Assembly (NCBI GenBank): GCA_963691715.1
Contig: OY829281.1
Location: forward strand, 496,001 to 560,000
Source: HXMU1420-13 sp963691715
Lineage (GTDB): Bacteria; Bacteroidota; Rhodothermia; Balneolales; Balneolaceae
DNA length: 64,000 bases
Reading direction: 5' to 3'
Under the pieces are notes generated by a model. That model saw only the letters and a program-made list of their open reading frames with translations, did not search any database and was not told the origin of the DNA. Positions 17,777 through 27,299 of this stretch are shown one piece after another. Numbering within the stretch: position 1 is the first letter of the stretch; every line of letters begins with the position of its first letter. The position numbers were made by a program, and so were the translations under genes.

Positions 17777-20637
17777 AATATCTATTCTTAATCACTGTTC
17801 TAGTACAATTTAGTTTTTTTAATCCCTCTTCTTTAACTGCTCAAGAAGTTATAAATGTAACTTTTCGTTACAGTGCTTCTGATGGAGCATTAAGAACATT
17901 TTTGCCAGGAGAATTTAATAATTGGGGAAATAATAATAGTGGGCGAATTGATGTAAATGATGAATCTTTGATGATCAAAGATAACGAAAATGATTTTTGG
18001 TATAAGATGATACCATTAGTTGTTGGAGGAGGGAAGGCAACAAAAAATGGAAAATCTGGATATGCCTATAAATTTCATGAACAATACAACAACAATGGAA
18101 GTGATTGGAATTGGTTTAGTGATCCTTTAAACAACTCCGTTGTTGGTTCCAATAATGACTCATTTTTAGAAGTAACTTATCCTATAATTTTTCAAATGGG
18201 ACCAAATAATGGAATAGTAGATGCTGATTATGAATTCTGGACTACCGTTGCATCAATAGATAGTGATTCAATCGATGTTTTTGCTTCAGAAATATTCATA
18301 AATGATACCTTAATTGGTAATTTCGTAAACAATTATGATAAAACAAGACAATTATTTTATGAGAAAGACATCAGTAAATTTGATCTTGTTACTGGGCTAA
18401 ATGAAATTAAGTTAAAAGCAGTGACTAATTCTGGTAAAACAAGGATCGATTCTCTTAGTTTTACATTTATTGAAAATTCTGAAAACTATGACCAACCCCG
18501 ACCCAAAGGCTTAAGAGATGGGATTACATATGGGGATGATGGTACTTCCGTTACATTGTCGCTATTCGCACCTTATAAAGACAATGTATACGTTATTGGA
18601 GATTTTACTGGCTGGGCTATTGATTTAGACTACAAAATGTATCGTGATTCAGTAGCTGCTGATAGTATTTGGTTTTGGTTAAACATTGATAACTTATCCT
18701 CGGATGTGGAATATGGAATGCAATATTTGGTTGACAGAGAAATACTTATTGCAGATCCATATTCAGAATTGGTATTGAACGAGTTTGATGATCAATATAT
18801 AAATGAAAACGTTTTTCCAAATTTAAAACCTTATCCAAACGGTTTAACTAATTACAGTGTAACAGTTCTGACACCTGGGAAAGAAAAATTTGATTGGGAA
18901 ATTGAAAATTTTAATGCTCCTGATTCTGATAAACTCGTTATTTATGAACTGCTACTAAGAGATTTTATTGAAGACCATAGTTATTCAACATTAATAGATA
19001 CACTTAATTATTTAGAAGATTTAGGAATTAATGCTATTGAATTAATGCCAGTAAGTGAGTTTGAAGGCAATGAAAGTTGGGGTTATAATCCATCTTTTCA
19101 TTTAGCACTTGATAAATATTATGGGTCGCCTAGGGAATTCAAAAGATTTGTTGATGAAGCCCATAAAAAAGGTATTGCTATTATAATTGATGTGGTACTA
19201 AACCATGCATTTGGACAAAATCCTTTGGTGAGACTTTGGAATCAAGGAGATTATGGAAACCCAACATCACAAAATCCTTATTTTAATACCGCAGCGAGAC
19301 ATCCATTTAATGTAGGATATGATTTTAATCATGAAAGTCCAATAACTCGAAATTATTCAAAAAGAGTAATGGAATATTGGTTGAAAGAATACAAAATTGA
19401 TGGATTTAGATTCGATTTAAGTAAAGGTTTTACCCAAAAAAATAATCCTAATGATGTTGGAGCATGGAGTGGTTATGATCAATCAAGAATTAATATTTGG
19501 TTTGATTATTATAATCACATAGTTAGTATTAATCACGATGCTTACGTAATCCTTGAACATTTTGCCGCTAACAGTGAAGAAAAAGTTCTAGCCGATGAAG
19601 GGATGATGTTATGGGGTAATGGAAATTATGATTATATGGAAGCATCAATGGGGTATAGTTCGAATTTGACTGGCATACTTTCTTCATCTAGAGGTTTTGA
19701 GTCTAACCACTTGGTAGGTTATATGGAAAGCCATGACGAACAATGGATGATGTTTAAAAATAGAAAATATGGCAACTCAAGTGGTGATTACAATATTAGA
19801 GATTTAAGCACAGCTCTAGATCGCCAAAAGCTTGTGGGAGTATTTTTCTTTACTCTGCCTGGTCCAAAAATGATATGGCAGTTTGGTGAACTTGGATATG
19901 GATATGGAGATAATGGGGAGCAATGTTTGAAACCGGATGGAACTGATGGAGATTGTAGATCAAGTGATCCTGGAAGAACAGATAAAAAGCCAATACGGTG
20001 GGACTATTTTAGTGACCCTGACCGAAGAGATGTTTATACAGTATGGTCTCAATTAATCAACTTACGTAATCAAAGTGAGGCATTTACTCGACCAGATGAT
20101 TCTTTTCATTCTTTAGACAATCCAATAAAATATTTTAGGCATTCACACGCAGATACAGATATTGTAACTGTAGGAAATTTTGGAGTAAACGCTAGTACTG
20201 TGAATTTGGAATTCACAACCTCTGGTACCTGGTATGACTTTTTTGAGGGTACAAGTATTGAAATAGTTGATAACAATATGCAAATAACTTTAGAGCCGGG
20301 AGACTATAAACTGTTTACCACAAAACAATTTGATATCATAACTTCAGTTTCACCTGAAAATCAAAAAATAATATCCAGTTTTAAACTACATCAAAATTAT
20401 CCGAATCCATTTAATCCTACCACTAATATTGAATACGAAGTGTCAAGCCCTGGAACTGTGTTGTTAGAAGTATATAGTTTATTGGGTCAGAAAGTAGCAA
20501 CTCTGGTTAATGAAAATAAAACTATAGGATCTTATACCACACGTTTTGATGCTAGTGGTTTAAGTAGTGGGGTTTATATTCTCAAATTTACAGCAAAGAA
20601 TAAGGTGCTAACCCAAAAAATGATGTTACTTAAATAA
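17773..20637 (+). CDS. Secreted GH13 alpha-amylase-family glycosidase with T9SS tail
   Basis: 954 aa. Signal peptide to about residue 24 (S-S-L-T-A-Q); N-terminal carbohydrate-binding-like domain with G-E-F-N-N-W-G; Ig-like segment; CBM48-like domain from about 250 (V-Y-V-I-G-D-F-T-G-W). The GH13 barrel at about 395-780 has all conserved regions: D-V-V-L-N-H (from 473), nucleophile Asp548 in G-F-R-F-D, acid/base Glu595 in V-I-L-E-H, and Asp655 in E-S-H-D-E. The C-terminus carries L-H-Q-N-Y-P-N-P-F-N-P, a type A sorting domain, so the enzyme is probably displayed on the cell surface. It should hydrolyse or transglycosylate alpha-1,4-glucans; subfamily is not assigned. It overlaps the regulator gene by 4 bases. 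Confidence 0.93.
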   Translation: MKYLFLITVLVQFSFFNPSSLTAQEVINVTFRYSASDGALRTFLPGEFNNWGNNNSGRIDVNDESLMIKDNENDFWYKMIPLVVGGGKATKNGKSGYAYKFHEQYNNNGSDWNWFSDPLNNSVVGSNNDSFLEVTYPIIFQMGPNNGIVDADYEFWTTVASIDSDSIDVFASEIFINDTLIGNFVNNYDKTRQLFYEKDISKFDLVTGLNEIKLKAVTNSGKTRIDSLSFTFIENSENYDQPRPKGLRDGITYGDDGTSVTLSLFAPYKDNVYVIGDFTGWAIDLDYKMYRDSVAADSIWFWLNIDNLSSDVEYGMQYLVDREILIADPYSELVLNEFDDQYINENVFPNLKPYPNGLTNYSVTVLTPGKEKFDWEIENFNAPDSDKLVIYELLLRDFIEDHSYSTLIDTLNYLEDLGINAIELMPVSEFEGNESWGYNPSFHLALDKYYGSPREFKRFVDEAHKKGIAIIIDVVLNHAFGQNPLVRLWNQGDYGNPTSQNPYFNTAARHPFNVGYDFNHESPITRNYSKRVMEYWLKEYKIDGFRFDLSKGFTQKNNPNDVGAWSGYDQSRINIWFDYYNHIVSINHDAYVILEHFAANSEEKVLADEGMMLWGNGNYDYMEASMGYSSNLTGILSSSRGFESNHLVGYMESHDEQWMMFKNRKYGNSSGDYNIRDLSTALDRQKLVGVFFFTLPGPKMIWQFGELGYGYGDNGEQCLKPDGTDGDCRSSDPGRTDKKPIRWDYFSDPDRRDVYTVWSQLINLRNQSEAFTRPDDSFHSLDNPIKYFRHSHADTDIVTVGNFGVNASTVNLEFTTSGTWYDFFEGTSIEIVDNNMQITLEPGDYKLFTTKQFDIITSVSPENQKIISSFKLHQNYPNPFNPTTNIEYEVSSPGTVLLEVYSLLGQKVATLVNENKTIGSYTTRFDASGLSSGVYILKFTAKNKVLTQKMMLLK

Positions 20638-20688
20638 GTTTTAAGTAACCAGAAGTATAATTTACCAAATCATATAACTTATATTCGT

Positions 20689-22206
20689 ATGGCGGAACTA
20701 ATAACAAAAAAACCTAAACTTAATTTTTTTCAGATTTGGAATATGAGTTTTGGGTTTCTAGGCATTCAAATGGGTTTTGCTCTTCAAAATGCAAATACGA
20801 GTAGAATTTTTGAAACATTAGGCGCCGATGTATCAAGCCTTGCGATTTACTGGCTAGCAGCACCAGTTACCGGACTTATTGTACAACCAATAATCGGATA
20901 TTACTCTGATAGAACATGGATACCAAAATGGGGAAGAAGAAGGCCTTATTTTACGATTGGAGCTATTATTGGAGCTTTATCTCTTGTAATGATGCCAAAC
21001 TCAGCAGCATTATGGATAGCAGTAGGTGTACTATGGATAATGGATGCATCCATAAATGTTACAATGGAGCCTTTTAGAGCCTTCGTTGGTGATTTATTAC
21101 CCGATGATCAAAGAACTGCTGGATTCGCGATGCAAAGTTTTTTTATTGGAATTGGAGCATTAGTAGCATCTTTTCTTCCATGGATTTTTGCTAATTGGTT
21201 GAATATTCCAAATACCGCACCAGAAGGGGTTATTCCTCCATCTGTAAAGTTTTCATTCTACATAGGTGCAGCTATGTATTTTATTACCGTAATATGGACA
21301 GTGGTATTCACTGAAGAATATCCACCAGAAGAAAATACAGATCATGACGTTTCGGCAATGGATAAAAATGAGGAGAATTTTTATATCCAAAAATTCAATA
21401 AACTAGGTCTTATAGGCTTAACCGTTGGAGGATTTTTCTCTGCTTATGTAGCAATTACAGGAATTGACCCACAATTACATGTGCTAGGAGGAGGTTTAAT
21501 ATTCTTCGGTATCATACATTTTTTTGGGGCTTCATTAACAAAAAAAGGAAAGACAAAAACAGCACTAGTCCATATTGTAAAAGATTTCAATTCTATGCCA
21601 AAGACCATGGTACAGCTGGCATTTGTACAATTCTTTACTTGGTTTGCACTATTTTCTATGTGGATTTATACCACTTCTGCTGTTACATCTCATATTTATG
21701 GGACATCAGATACTACATCGCTTTTGTATAACCAAGGTGCAGATATGGTTAGTAATTTATTTGGGGGTTATAATGGAATTGCAGCTATTGCAGCAATATT
21801 CATTCCCTGGGTTGCAAGAAAGACAAAACGTAAAATTACTCATATGTTGGCCCTTTTTTGCGGTGCAGCTGGATTAATATCAATTTATTTCATTCAAAAC
21901 CCAAATATGCTTTGGTTCAGTATGGTTGGAGTTGGAATTGCATGGGCAAGTATTCTTTCCATGCCTTATGCAATACTTTCTGGGTCGATACCATCAGAAA
22001 AAATGGGGTATTATATGGGGGTATTTAATTTCTTTATAGTAATTCCTCAAATTCTAGCTGCATCTATACTTGGATTTATTCTTACCACATTTTTCGATGG
22101 TGAAACCATAAAAATTTTAGTAATTGGCGGGGTGTCTCTAATAGTTGCTGGACTATATTGCTTAAGAGTAGAAGATAAAGGTGAAGAAGATGTACAAGTG
22201 GCATAA
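20689..22206 (+). CDS. MFS sugar transporter (SLC45/GPH-like, probable maltose/maltodextrin importer)
   Basis: 505 aa with about 12 hydrophobic segments. The N-terminal stretch N-M-S-F-G-F-L-G-I-Q-M-G-F-A-L-Q-N-A-N resembles bacterial SLC45-type sucrose/maltose transporters, and the loop 2-3 motif G-Y-Y-S-D-R-T-W-I-P-K-W-G-R-R-R-P is strongly conserved in that family. It would move disaccharides or short maltodextrins across the inner membrane by proton symport. Location between the surface GH13 enzyme and the pullulanase supports an alpha-glucoside substrate. A TATATTCG box ends one base before the ATG, so it may have its own promoter. Confidence 0.88.
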   Translation: MAELITKKPKLNFFQIWNMSFGFLGIQMGFALQNANTSRIFETLGADVSSLAIYWLAAPVTGLIVQPIIGYYSDRTWIPKWGRRRPYFTIGAIIGALSLVMMPNSAALWIAVGVLWIMDASINVTMEPFRAFVGDLLPDDQRTAGFAMQSFFIGIGALVASFLPWIFANWLNIPNTAPEGVIPPSVKFSFYIGAAMYFITVIWTVVFTEEYPPEENTDHDVSAMDKNEENFYIQKFNKLGLIGLTVGGFFSAYVAITGIDPQLHVLGGGLIFFGIIHFFGASLTKKGKTKTALVHIVKDFNSMPKTMVQLAFVQFFTWFALFSMWIYTTSAVTSHIYGTSDTTSLLYNQGADMVSNLFGGYNGIAAIAAIFIPWVARKTKRKITHMLALFCGAAGLISIYFIQNPNMLWFSMVGVGIAWASILSMPYAILSGSIPSEKMGYYMGVFNFFIVIPQILAASILGFILTTFFDGETIKILVIGGVSLIVAGLYCLRVEDKGEEDVQVA

Positions 22207-22235
22207 TTGGTATATTAATTTCTAAATCAATAACC

Positions 22236-24542
22236 ATGAAATTATTTTTTAATAAAGCACTCATTCTTACTCTAGTGCTTTTTTTAAGTAATACATCAAA
22301 ACCAAGTGCTGATCATTCAAAGATTACGTTAGAAATTGTTTCGGCTTTTATTATTTCTCAAAATGAAATAGAAGTGGTAGTTAGTCAAGAAGTTGATGTA
22401 ACAGATGTTTCTTATATAGATGATGGAAAAGTCATTCGATCCAGTTTAGTATTTCCAAAAGGCAAAAATCGATATTCTATTATTACCAATAATCCACTTG
22501 ATTATACCAAACGTTATGAGGTTCAAATTGGGGCAAAGAAGCGTCAGGTACAAGTTCACTGGAAAGCTATCGATGCTTTATATACATACCAAGGAAAACT
22601 TGGAATAACATATACATCAAACGCTACAGAGTTCAAACTATGGGCACCATTAGCAACTTCTGTTACTTTGTTAGTTTTTGATGATGCTTTAGATGAAGAT
22701 GTTTCTTTTCAAAAAGAATTAACACTGGGAGTTAAAGGGGTATGGAGCACAGAAATAGAGGGGGATTTTTTTGGTAAATTCTATCAATATGCGGTAACAA
22801 ATTATGGAGAGACGAAAATTATTTTAGATCCATATGCATATTCTAAAGGAATTGATAACTCTGATGGTGTAATTGTTGGAAAAGCGGCAATACTCGATCC
22901 GTCTAACATCGGGCCTAAATTAGATTATGCGGATATCAAAGGATTTGAGAAACGTGAAGATGCAATAATCTATGAAATTCATGTTCGAGATTTTACTTCC
23001 GATCCAGATATAACAACTAATGCACAGTTTGGTACATACAAGGCATTCACAGAACGAATAGATTATATTAAAAAGTTAGGCATTACACATATTCAATTAT
23101 TACCAGTAATGAGTTATGCTCATGGAAATGAAGAAAAAGCAAAAGATCGAGAACTAGAATATGCTACACGAGTAAACTACAATTGGGGGTATGATCCTCA
23201 TGGATACTTTTCTCCAGAAGGAATGTATTCAATAGATCCAACCGATCCCGAACTCCGAATTAAGGAGTTGAAAGAATTAATTGATGCAATTCATTCACAT
23301 GGTCTTGGTGTAACACTTGACGTTGTTTACAATCACACAGCTTCATTGGGTATACTAGAGGATATTGTTCCAGGTTATTATCATTTTATGGATGCAATAG
23401 GTGAAGCGAAACAAAGCTATGGGGGTGGTCGAATAGGAACTACTCATGCAATGTCAAGAAAATTAGTAATTGATTCAATACTATTCTGGCTGAATGTATA
23501 TAAAGTTGATGGCTTTAGATTTGATCTTATGGGGGATTTGGATGGAGAAACTATACAGATGATTTGGGATCAATCAATCGATATTAATCCAAATGTACAT
23601 ATGGTAGGCGAATGCTGGAGGACATGGGCTGGTGATGAAGGAGAGATTGCAATCCCTGCTGATCAAGATTGGATGAATCAAACTAATAGCATAGCGTGTT
23701 TTTCTGACGAAATAAGAAATGAGCTAAAGTCAGGTTATGGATCAGAAGGGGAAGCTCGGTTTATTACAGGTGGAGCAAGATCTATCGAGACAATTTTTAA
23801 TAATATTATAGCCAAACCAAGTAATATAACAGAAGATGATCCAGGTGATATACTTCAATATATTGCAGCTCATGATAATCTAACCCTTCATGATGTAATT
23901 GCACATTCAGCCCATTTAGATCCTGCTTCTCAAGAGGAAGAAATTCAAAAAAGAATACGTCTAGGGAATACAATGTTACTTACAAGTCAAGGTGTTACCT
24001 TTCTACATGCAGGACAAGAATACGGACGTACAAAACAGTGGAAATCCGAATCTAAGCCTATATCTGATTTTACCTTTTCGGAAGGATTTGAAAATCCGTA
24101 TTTCATTGAAAATTCATATGATGCATCAGATGCCGTTAATATGTTCGATTGGGATAAAGTATTAGAAGATGGAATTCATAAAACAACGATGGAATACACT
24201 AAGGGGTTAATCAAACTTCGTAAATCCACAGACGCTTTTAGGCATGCAACAGAAACAGATATTTTAGAACATGTTCGTTTAATTCAAAGTCCAGATATTC
24301 TGGCACAAGATTTATTGATTGCGTATTCAGCTAGTTCAACAAAAGGAGAAGAATTTCTAATTTTTATTAACGCAGATTCTAAACAGAGAACTCTTCGAAT
24401 GAATGAGAATTTAAGTTCAGGAATTGTCATTGTTGATGCAGATGAATCCGGTACTACAGCTGTTTCAAACCCAAATGGATTTTTAATAACGAGTGAAGGT
24501 ATTGTGATAGATCCATTAACAGCTATCATTCTGAAAAAGTAA
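22236..24542 (+). CDS. pulA: Type I pullulanase (GH13 debranching enzyme)
   Basis: 768 aa. N-terminal hydrophobic segment (A-L-I-L-T-L-V-L-F-L-S) is probably a signal peptide without lipobox, so a periplasmic location is likely. After a small beta domain and a CBM48-like domain (F-K-L-W-A-P-L-A-T-S-V) comes the type I pullulanase signature Y-N-W-G-Y-D-P (from residue 315). Region I is D362-V-V-Y-N-H, nucleophile Asp430 is in G-F-R-F-D-L-M, acid/base Glu459 in V-G-E-C-W, and Asp547 in A-A-H-D-N. It cleaves alpha-1,6 branches in pullulan, glycogen and amylopectin fragments. It is 29 bp after the MFS gene. The usual cytoplasmic or secreted alternatives depend on the signal peptide call. Confidence 0.95.
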   Translation: MKLFFNKALILTLVLFLSNTSKPSADHSKITLEIVSAFIISQNEIEVVVSQEVDVTDVSYIDDGKVIRSSLVFPKGKNRYSIITNNPLDYTKRYEVQIGAKKRQVQVHWKAIDALYTYQGKLGITYTSNATEFKLWAPLATSVTLLVFDDALDEDVSFQKELTLGVKGVWSTEIEGDFFGKFYQYAVTNYGETKIILDPYAYSKGIDNSDGVIVGKAAILDPSNIGPKLDYADIKGFEKREDAIIYEIHVRDFTSDPDITTNAQFGTYKAFTERIDYIKKLGITHIQLLPVMSYAHGNEEKAKDRELEYATRVNYNWGYDPHGYFSPEGMYSIDPTDPELRIKELKELIDAIHSHGLGVTLDVVYNHTASLGILEDIVPGYYHFMDAIGEAKQSYGGGRIGTTHAMSRKLVIDSILFWLNVYKVDGFRFDLMGDLDGETIQMIWDQSIDINPNVHMVGECWRTWAGDEGEIAIPADQDWMNQTNSIACFSDEIRNELKSGYGSEGEARFITGGARSIETIFNNIIAKPSNITEDDPGDILQYIAAHDNLTLHDVIAHSAHLDPASQEEEIQKRIRLGNTMLLTSQGVTFLHAGQEYGRTKQWKSESKPISDFTFSEGFENPYFIENSYDASDAVNMFDWDKVLEDGIHKTTMEYTKGLIKLRKSTDAFRHATETDILEHVRLIQSPDILAQDLLIAYSASSTKGEEFLIFINADSKQRTLRMNENLSSGIVIVDADESGTTAVSNPNGFLITSEGIVIDPLTAIILKK

Positions 24543-24566
24543 TACTCACCTTTGCATTAAGATTCG

Positions 24567-24574
24567 TAATTTTG
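24567..24574 (+). promoter_or_regulatory. Bacteroidota-type -7 box (TAATTTTG) close to a start codon
   Basis: Matches TAnnTTTG exactly and ends 3 bases before the ATG at 24578. No good TTG -33 element is at the expected spacing. If used, the transcript would have almost no leader. Confidence 0.35.
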
Positions 24575-24577
24575 AGT

Positions 24578-25102
24578 ATGAAACTTGATCAAAAGTATTT
24601 TATCCCCTTCATGGGAATAGGAGCTATTATAACTATGATATTCATCGTTTATGCTTCTTTTGAATTCAAATTAGAGCAGGAAGAAAATTTCCGTGATAAT
24701 GTGAATCATTCTAAATCTCTGACTACAGATTTTCACCCTTATGTACTCAGTGATGACAGTATTAGCCTATCTGAATTAGTTGGAGATAAATTAATCATTT
24801 TATTTTGGGCATCTTGGTCCGACCGTTCTGCCGATTTAATGGCAGATATTGATCTTTTTGCTAGTAATGAAAATTATAAAGTTGTTGGTGCTGTGGTGAA
24901 AGATGCCACCGAAACAGCAGAGCTAATAATGCCAAATCATGATTTTATATTTATAGATGGAACAAAAATGTATAATGATTTAAAAGTTCCTGGAATACCA
25001 AGTTATTTTGTTTTAGATGAAGAGGGTAAGTTCTTACATTCTTTTGTTGGTTATAAAAAAGGGGATGTTGAACAACTTAAAGAACTATTCGAATATGATT
25101 GA
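24578..25102 (+). CDS. Membrane-anchored thioredoxin-fold protein lacking the CxxC motif
   Basis: 174 aa with one N-terminal membrane segment (about 9-28) and a TlpA/thioredoxin-like domain facing the periplasm. The active-site position reads F-W-A-S-W-S-D-R-S, so both cysteines of the usual W-C-x-x-C are serines (Ser81, Ser84). The cis-Pro loop (V-P-G-I-P-S-Y-F-V-L-D) is intact. It therefore cannot do thiol-disulfide exchange in the usual way and is more likely a binding or scaffold protein. ATG at 24578 is chosen over the TTG at 24572. It overlaps pabC by 8 bases. Confidence 0.8.
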   Translation: MKLDQKYFIPFMGIGAIITMIFIVYASFEFKLEQEENFRDNVNHSKSLTTDFHPYVLSDDSISLSELVGDKLIILFWASWSDRSADLMADIDLFASNENYKVVGAVVKDATETAELIMPNHDFIFIDGTKMYNDLKVPGIPSYFVLDEEGKFLHSFVGYKKGDVEQLKELFEYD

Positions 25103-25946
25103 ATTTGTATGTTTCAATGGAAGCATCTTACAAGAAAAAGAGGTAAAAATATCACCTTTAAACCGCGGGATAATGTATGGAGATGGATGCTTTGAAACGT
25201 TTAAAGGATATTCAGGAAGATTTCTTCATATAGAAAAAAATTTCAAACGTTTATGTGAGGCTGCTTTATATCTCAAGATAGATATTAAATTAACGCTACA
25301 TCAATTTTATAATCATGTAATAGAACTGATTGAAGCGAATCAACATACCGAAAAACAGGTAATTATACGATTTCAGTGTTGGAGAAAAGGAAAACGTGGA
25401 TACAAAACAGAGAATTCGGGATGTAATTGGGTTATCACTTCACAAGAAATATTAAACCATAAATCAAAACCAGTACAGTTAATTATTGCGGAAACTCCTG
25501 CAATTCCTACTAATACTTTAAATCGAAGGGTTAAACTATCAAATGGAATTAACTATATAATCGCAGCACAAGAAGCAATAAAAAAAAATGCTGAAGATGC
25601 ATTGATGCTTACGGTTAACGGTTACATAAGTGAAACAACCAATTCAAATATATTTTGGGGAAAAGGTGATTCAATGTATACCCCTTCTTTAGATTGTGAT
25701 CTTCTTCCAGGCTTCACTAGAAACTTGATTATTAATATGCTTAAGAATAATCGATATACCCTAAAATTCGGACAATATACTGTTGATGATATAATGAATG
25801 CAGATTTTGCATTTACTACTAATTCCATTTCAGAAATTCGATCAGTTGAGAGTATCGATGATACAATATTTAGTAGTAAACACAATGTAATAGCAATAAT
25901 TTATTCCCTTTTCGAAGTTGAGAAAAATAGAATGCTAAAAAAATGA
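25095..25946 (+). CDS. pabC: Aminodeoxychorismate lyase-like class IV aminotransferase
   Basis: 283 aa, fold-type IV PLP enzyme. Visible family features are N-R-G-I-M-Y-G-D-G-C-F-E-T, the PLP lysine region R-V-K-L-S-N-G-I-N-Y, and S-E-T-T-N-S-N-I-F-W near the C-terminal third. PabC releases pyruvate from 4-amino-4-deoxychorismate to give p-aminobenzoate for folate. The adjacent folC (4-base overlap) strongly supports a folate role over branched-chain or D-amino-acid transaminase. The ATG at 25095 overlaps the upstream gene by 8 bases; a longer frame from 25017 would overlap far more and lacks family similarity. Confidence 0.85.
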   Translation: MIEFVCFNGSILQEKEVKISPLNRGIMYGDGCFETFKGYSGRFLHIEKNFKRLCEAALYLKIDIKLTLHQFYNHVIELIEANQHTEKQVIIRFQCWRKGKRGYKTENSGCNWVITSQEILNHKSKPVQLIIAETPAIPTNTLNRRVKLSNGINYIIAAQEAIKKNAEDALMLTVNGYISETTNSNIFWGKGDSMYTPSLDCDLLPGFTRNLIINMLKNNRYTLKFGQYTVDDIMNADFAFTTNSISEIRSVESIDDTIFSSKHNVIAIIYSLFEVEKNRMLKK

Positions 25947-27193
25947 AAAAATTTAAGTCAATTGAGGACGTATGGCATTTCTTAGAACAGCTACCTATGT
26001 TTTCGAAAGTAGGAGCATCCGCATCAAATTTTGGTATAGAAAATATAAGAAGCTTTTGTTCAACTATTGGTAATCCCCAAGAACAGATAAAAACTATTCA
26101 TATTGCTGGTACAAATGGTAAAGGAACGGTTACACTTCTATTAGAGGCTATTTATAGAGAAAATGGATATACAACTGGAGCTTTTACATCTCCGCATCTA
26201 TTGAAATATAATGAAAGAGTTAAAATTTCAGGGAAAGATATTAGTGATTATAAATTGTTGGAATTCTTCCAAACATTTGAAATACAGTTAAAAAAAATTC
26301 CACTTACTTATTTTGAACTAAGCACTGCGTTAGCATTTTGGGCTTTTGCTGATGCACAGGTAGATATCGCAATTATAGAAGCTGGTCTAGGTGGACGATT
26401 AGATTCAACCAACATCATTATCCCAGAATGTACTGTCATTACAAGTATTGGACTCGATCATCAGGCAATTTTAGGATCAACTAAAAATGAGATTGCTGTA
26501 GAAAAATCTGGAATAATTAAGAAGGGTATACCTCTTATACTTGGCAATATTGAGGGATTAGAATTACAGGAAATAGTTGAAATAGCTTATCAGAGGCACT
26601 CTGAAATCATATATTCTTCTAATTATAATGCAACATTTAACAAAGGAGAGGTATATCTAAAGTTTTCAGGCAAACCAATACAGACAAATTTTATTGAACC
26701 CATTAATGCATCAAATATTGCGACTGTTAAATCGATTATTGATGCATTAGATAGCAAGTTTCCAGTAAATGATGAGCTTTTTAGAAAAGTAATAGAAACA
26801 TTTCCTGGCGTTCCAGCTAGGTTTGAAAAACTTCTCGCTGATCGTGATTGGTATTTTACAGGGGCACATAATGCAGATGCGATTACATCATTAATGAATG
26901 CTATGAATAGGTTTCATGACTGCAAGATTAATTTTATTCTCTCATTCATGAAAGATAAAATTTCATTAGGGACTATGCATCCTTTTAAGGGCTTTGAAAA
27001 CCTTTATTTTTATGAACAGCAACAGGGTAGAGCTGCAAAATTAATGGATATAAGTACTTTTCTTAATGTTAAACCCATTAAGGAATCATCATTTAAAAGA
27101 ATATTACAAGAAATGAAGCTGGAAGTAGTAATTTTTGCTGGAAGTTTTTATTTTTACCCAATCGTAAAACGGTGGATGACTCATTTTCACTAA
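25943..27193 (+). CDS. folC: Folylpolyglutamate/dihydrofolate synthase
   Basis: 416 aa Mur-ligase-family enzyme. The P-loop is H-I-A-G-T-N-G-K-G-T-V, followed by the folate-binding-type segment F-T-S-P-H-L-L-K-Y-N-E-R and the Mg site region E-A-G-L-G-G-R-L-D-S-T-N. The C-terminal domain has F-P-G-V-P-A-R-F-E and G-A-H-N-A-D-A. It adds glutamate to dihydropteroate and/or folates in the cytoplasm. It overlaps pabC by 4 bases (ATGA), forming a folate pair. Confidence 0.95.
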   Translation: MKKFKSIEDVWHFLEQLPMFSKVGASASNFGIENIRSFCSTIGNPQEQIKTIHIAGTNGKGTVTLLLEAIYRENGYTTGAFTSPHLLKYNERVKISGKDISDYKLLEFFQTFEIQLKKIPLTYFELSTALAFWAFADAQVDIAIIEAGLGGRLDSTNIIIPECTVITSIGLDHQAILGSTKNEIAVEKSGIIKKGIPLILGNIEGLELQEIVEIAYQRHSEIIYSSNYNATFNKGEVYLKFSGKPIQTNFIEPINASNIATVKSIIDALDSKFPVNDELFRKVIETFPGVPARFEKLLADRDWYFTGAHNADAITSLMNAMNRFHDCKINFILSFMKDKISLGTMHPFKGFENLYFYEQQQGRAAKLMDISTFLNVKPIKESSFKRILQEMKLEVVIFAGSFYFYPIVKRWMTHFH

Positions 27194-27299
27194 TCAGGAT
27201 AATTCACTTAAATCCTTACCTGATAGAGTGCTGTAATAAAAAAATAAAGTACTCACCCCAAATACAGTAAGATCATTTTTTGCAATAGCAACCATATTT

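Noticed and set aside
16460..20450. Near-identical DNA at 16460 and 20390 as a mobile repeat
   Set aside because: The similarity is the conserved T9SS sorting tail coding sequence (N-Y-P-N-P-F-N-P), explained by protein function.
27193..27225. Hairpin ATCAGG/CCTGAT after folC
   Set aside because: Only 6 bp with a 20-base loop and no U-tract; not supported as a terminator.
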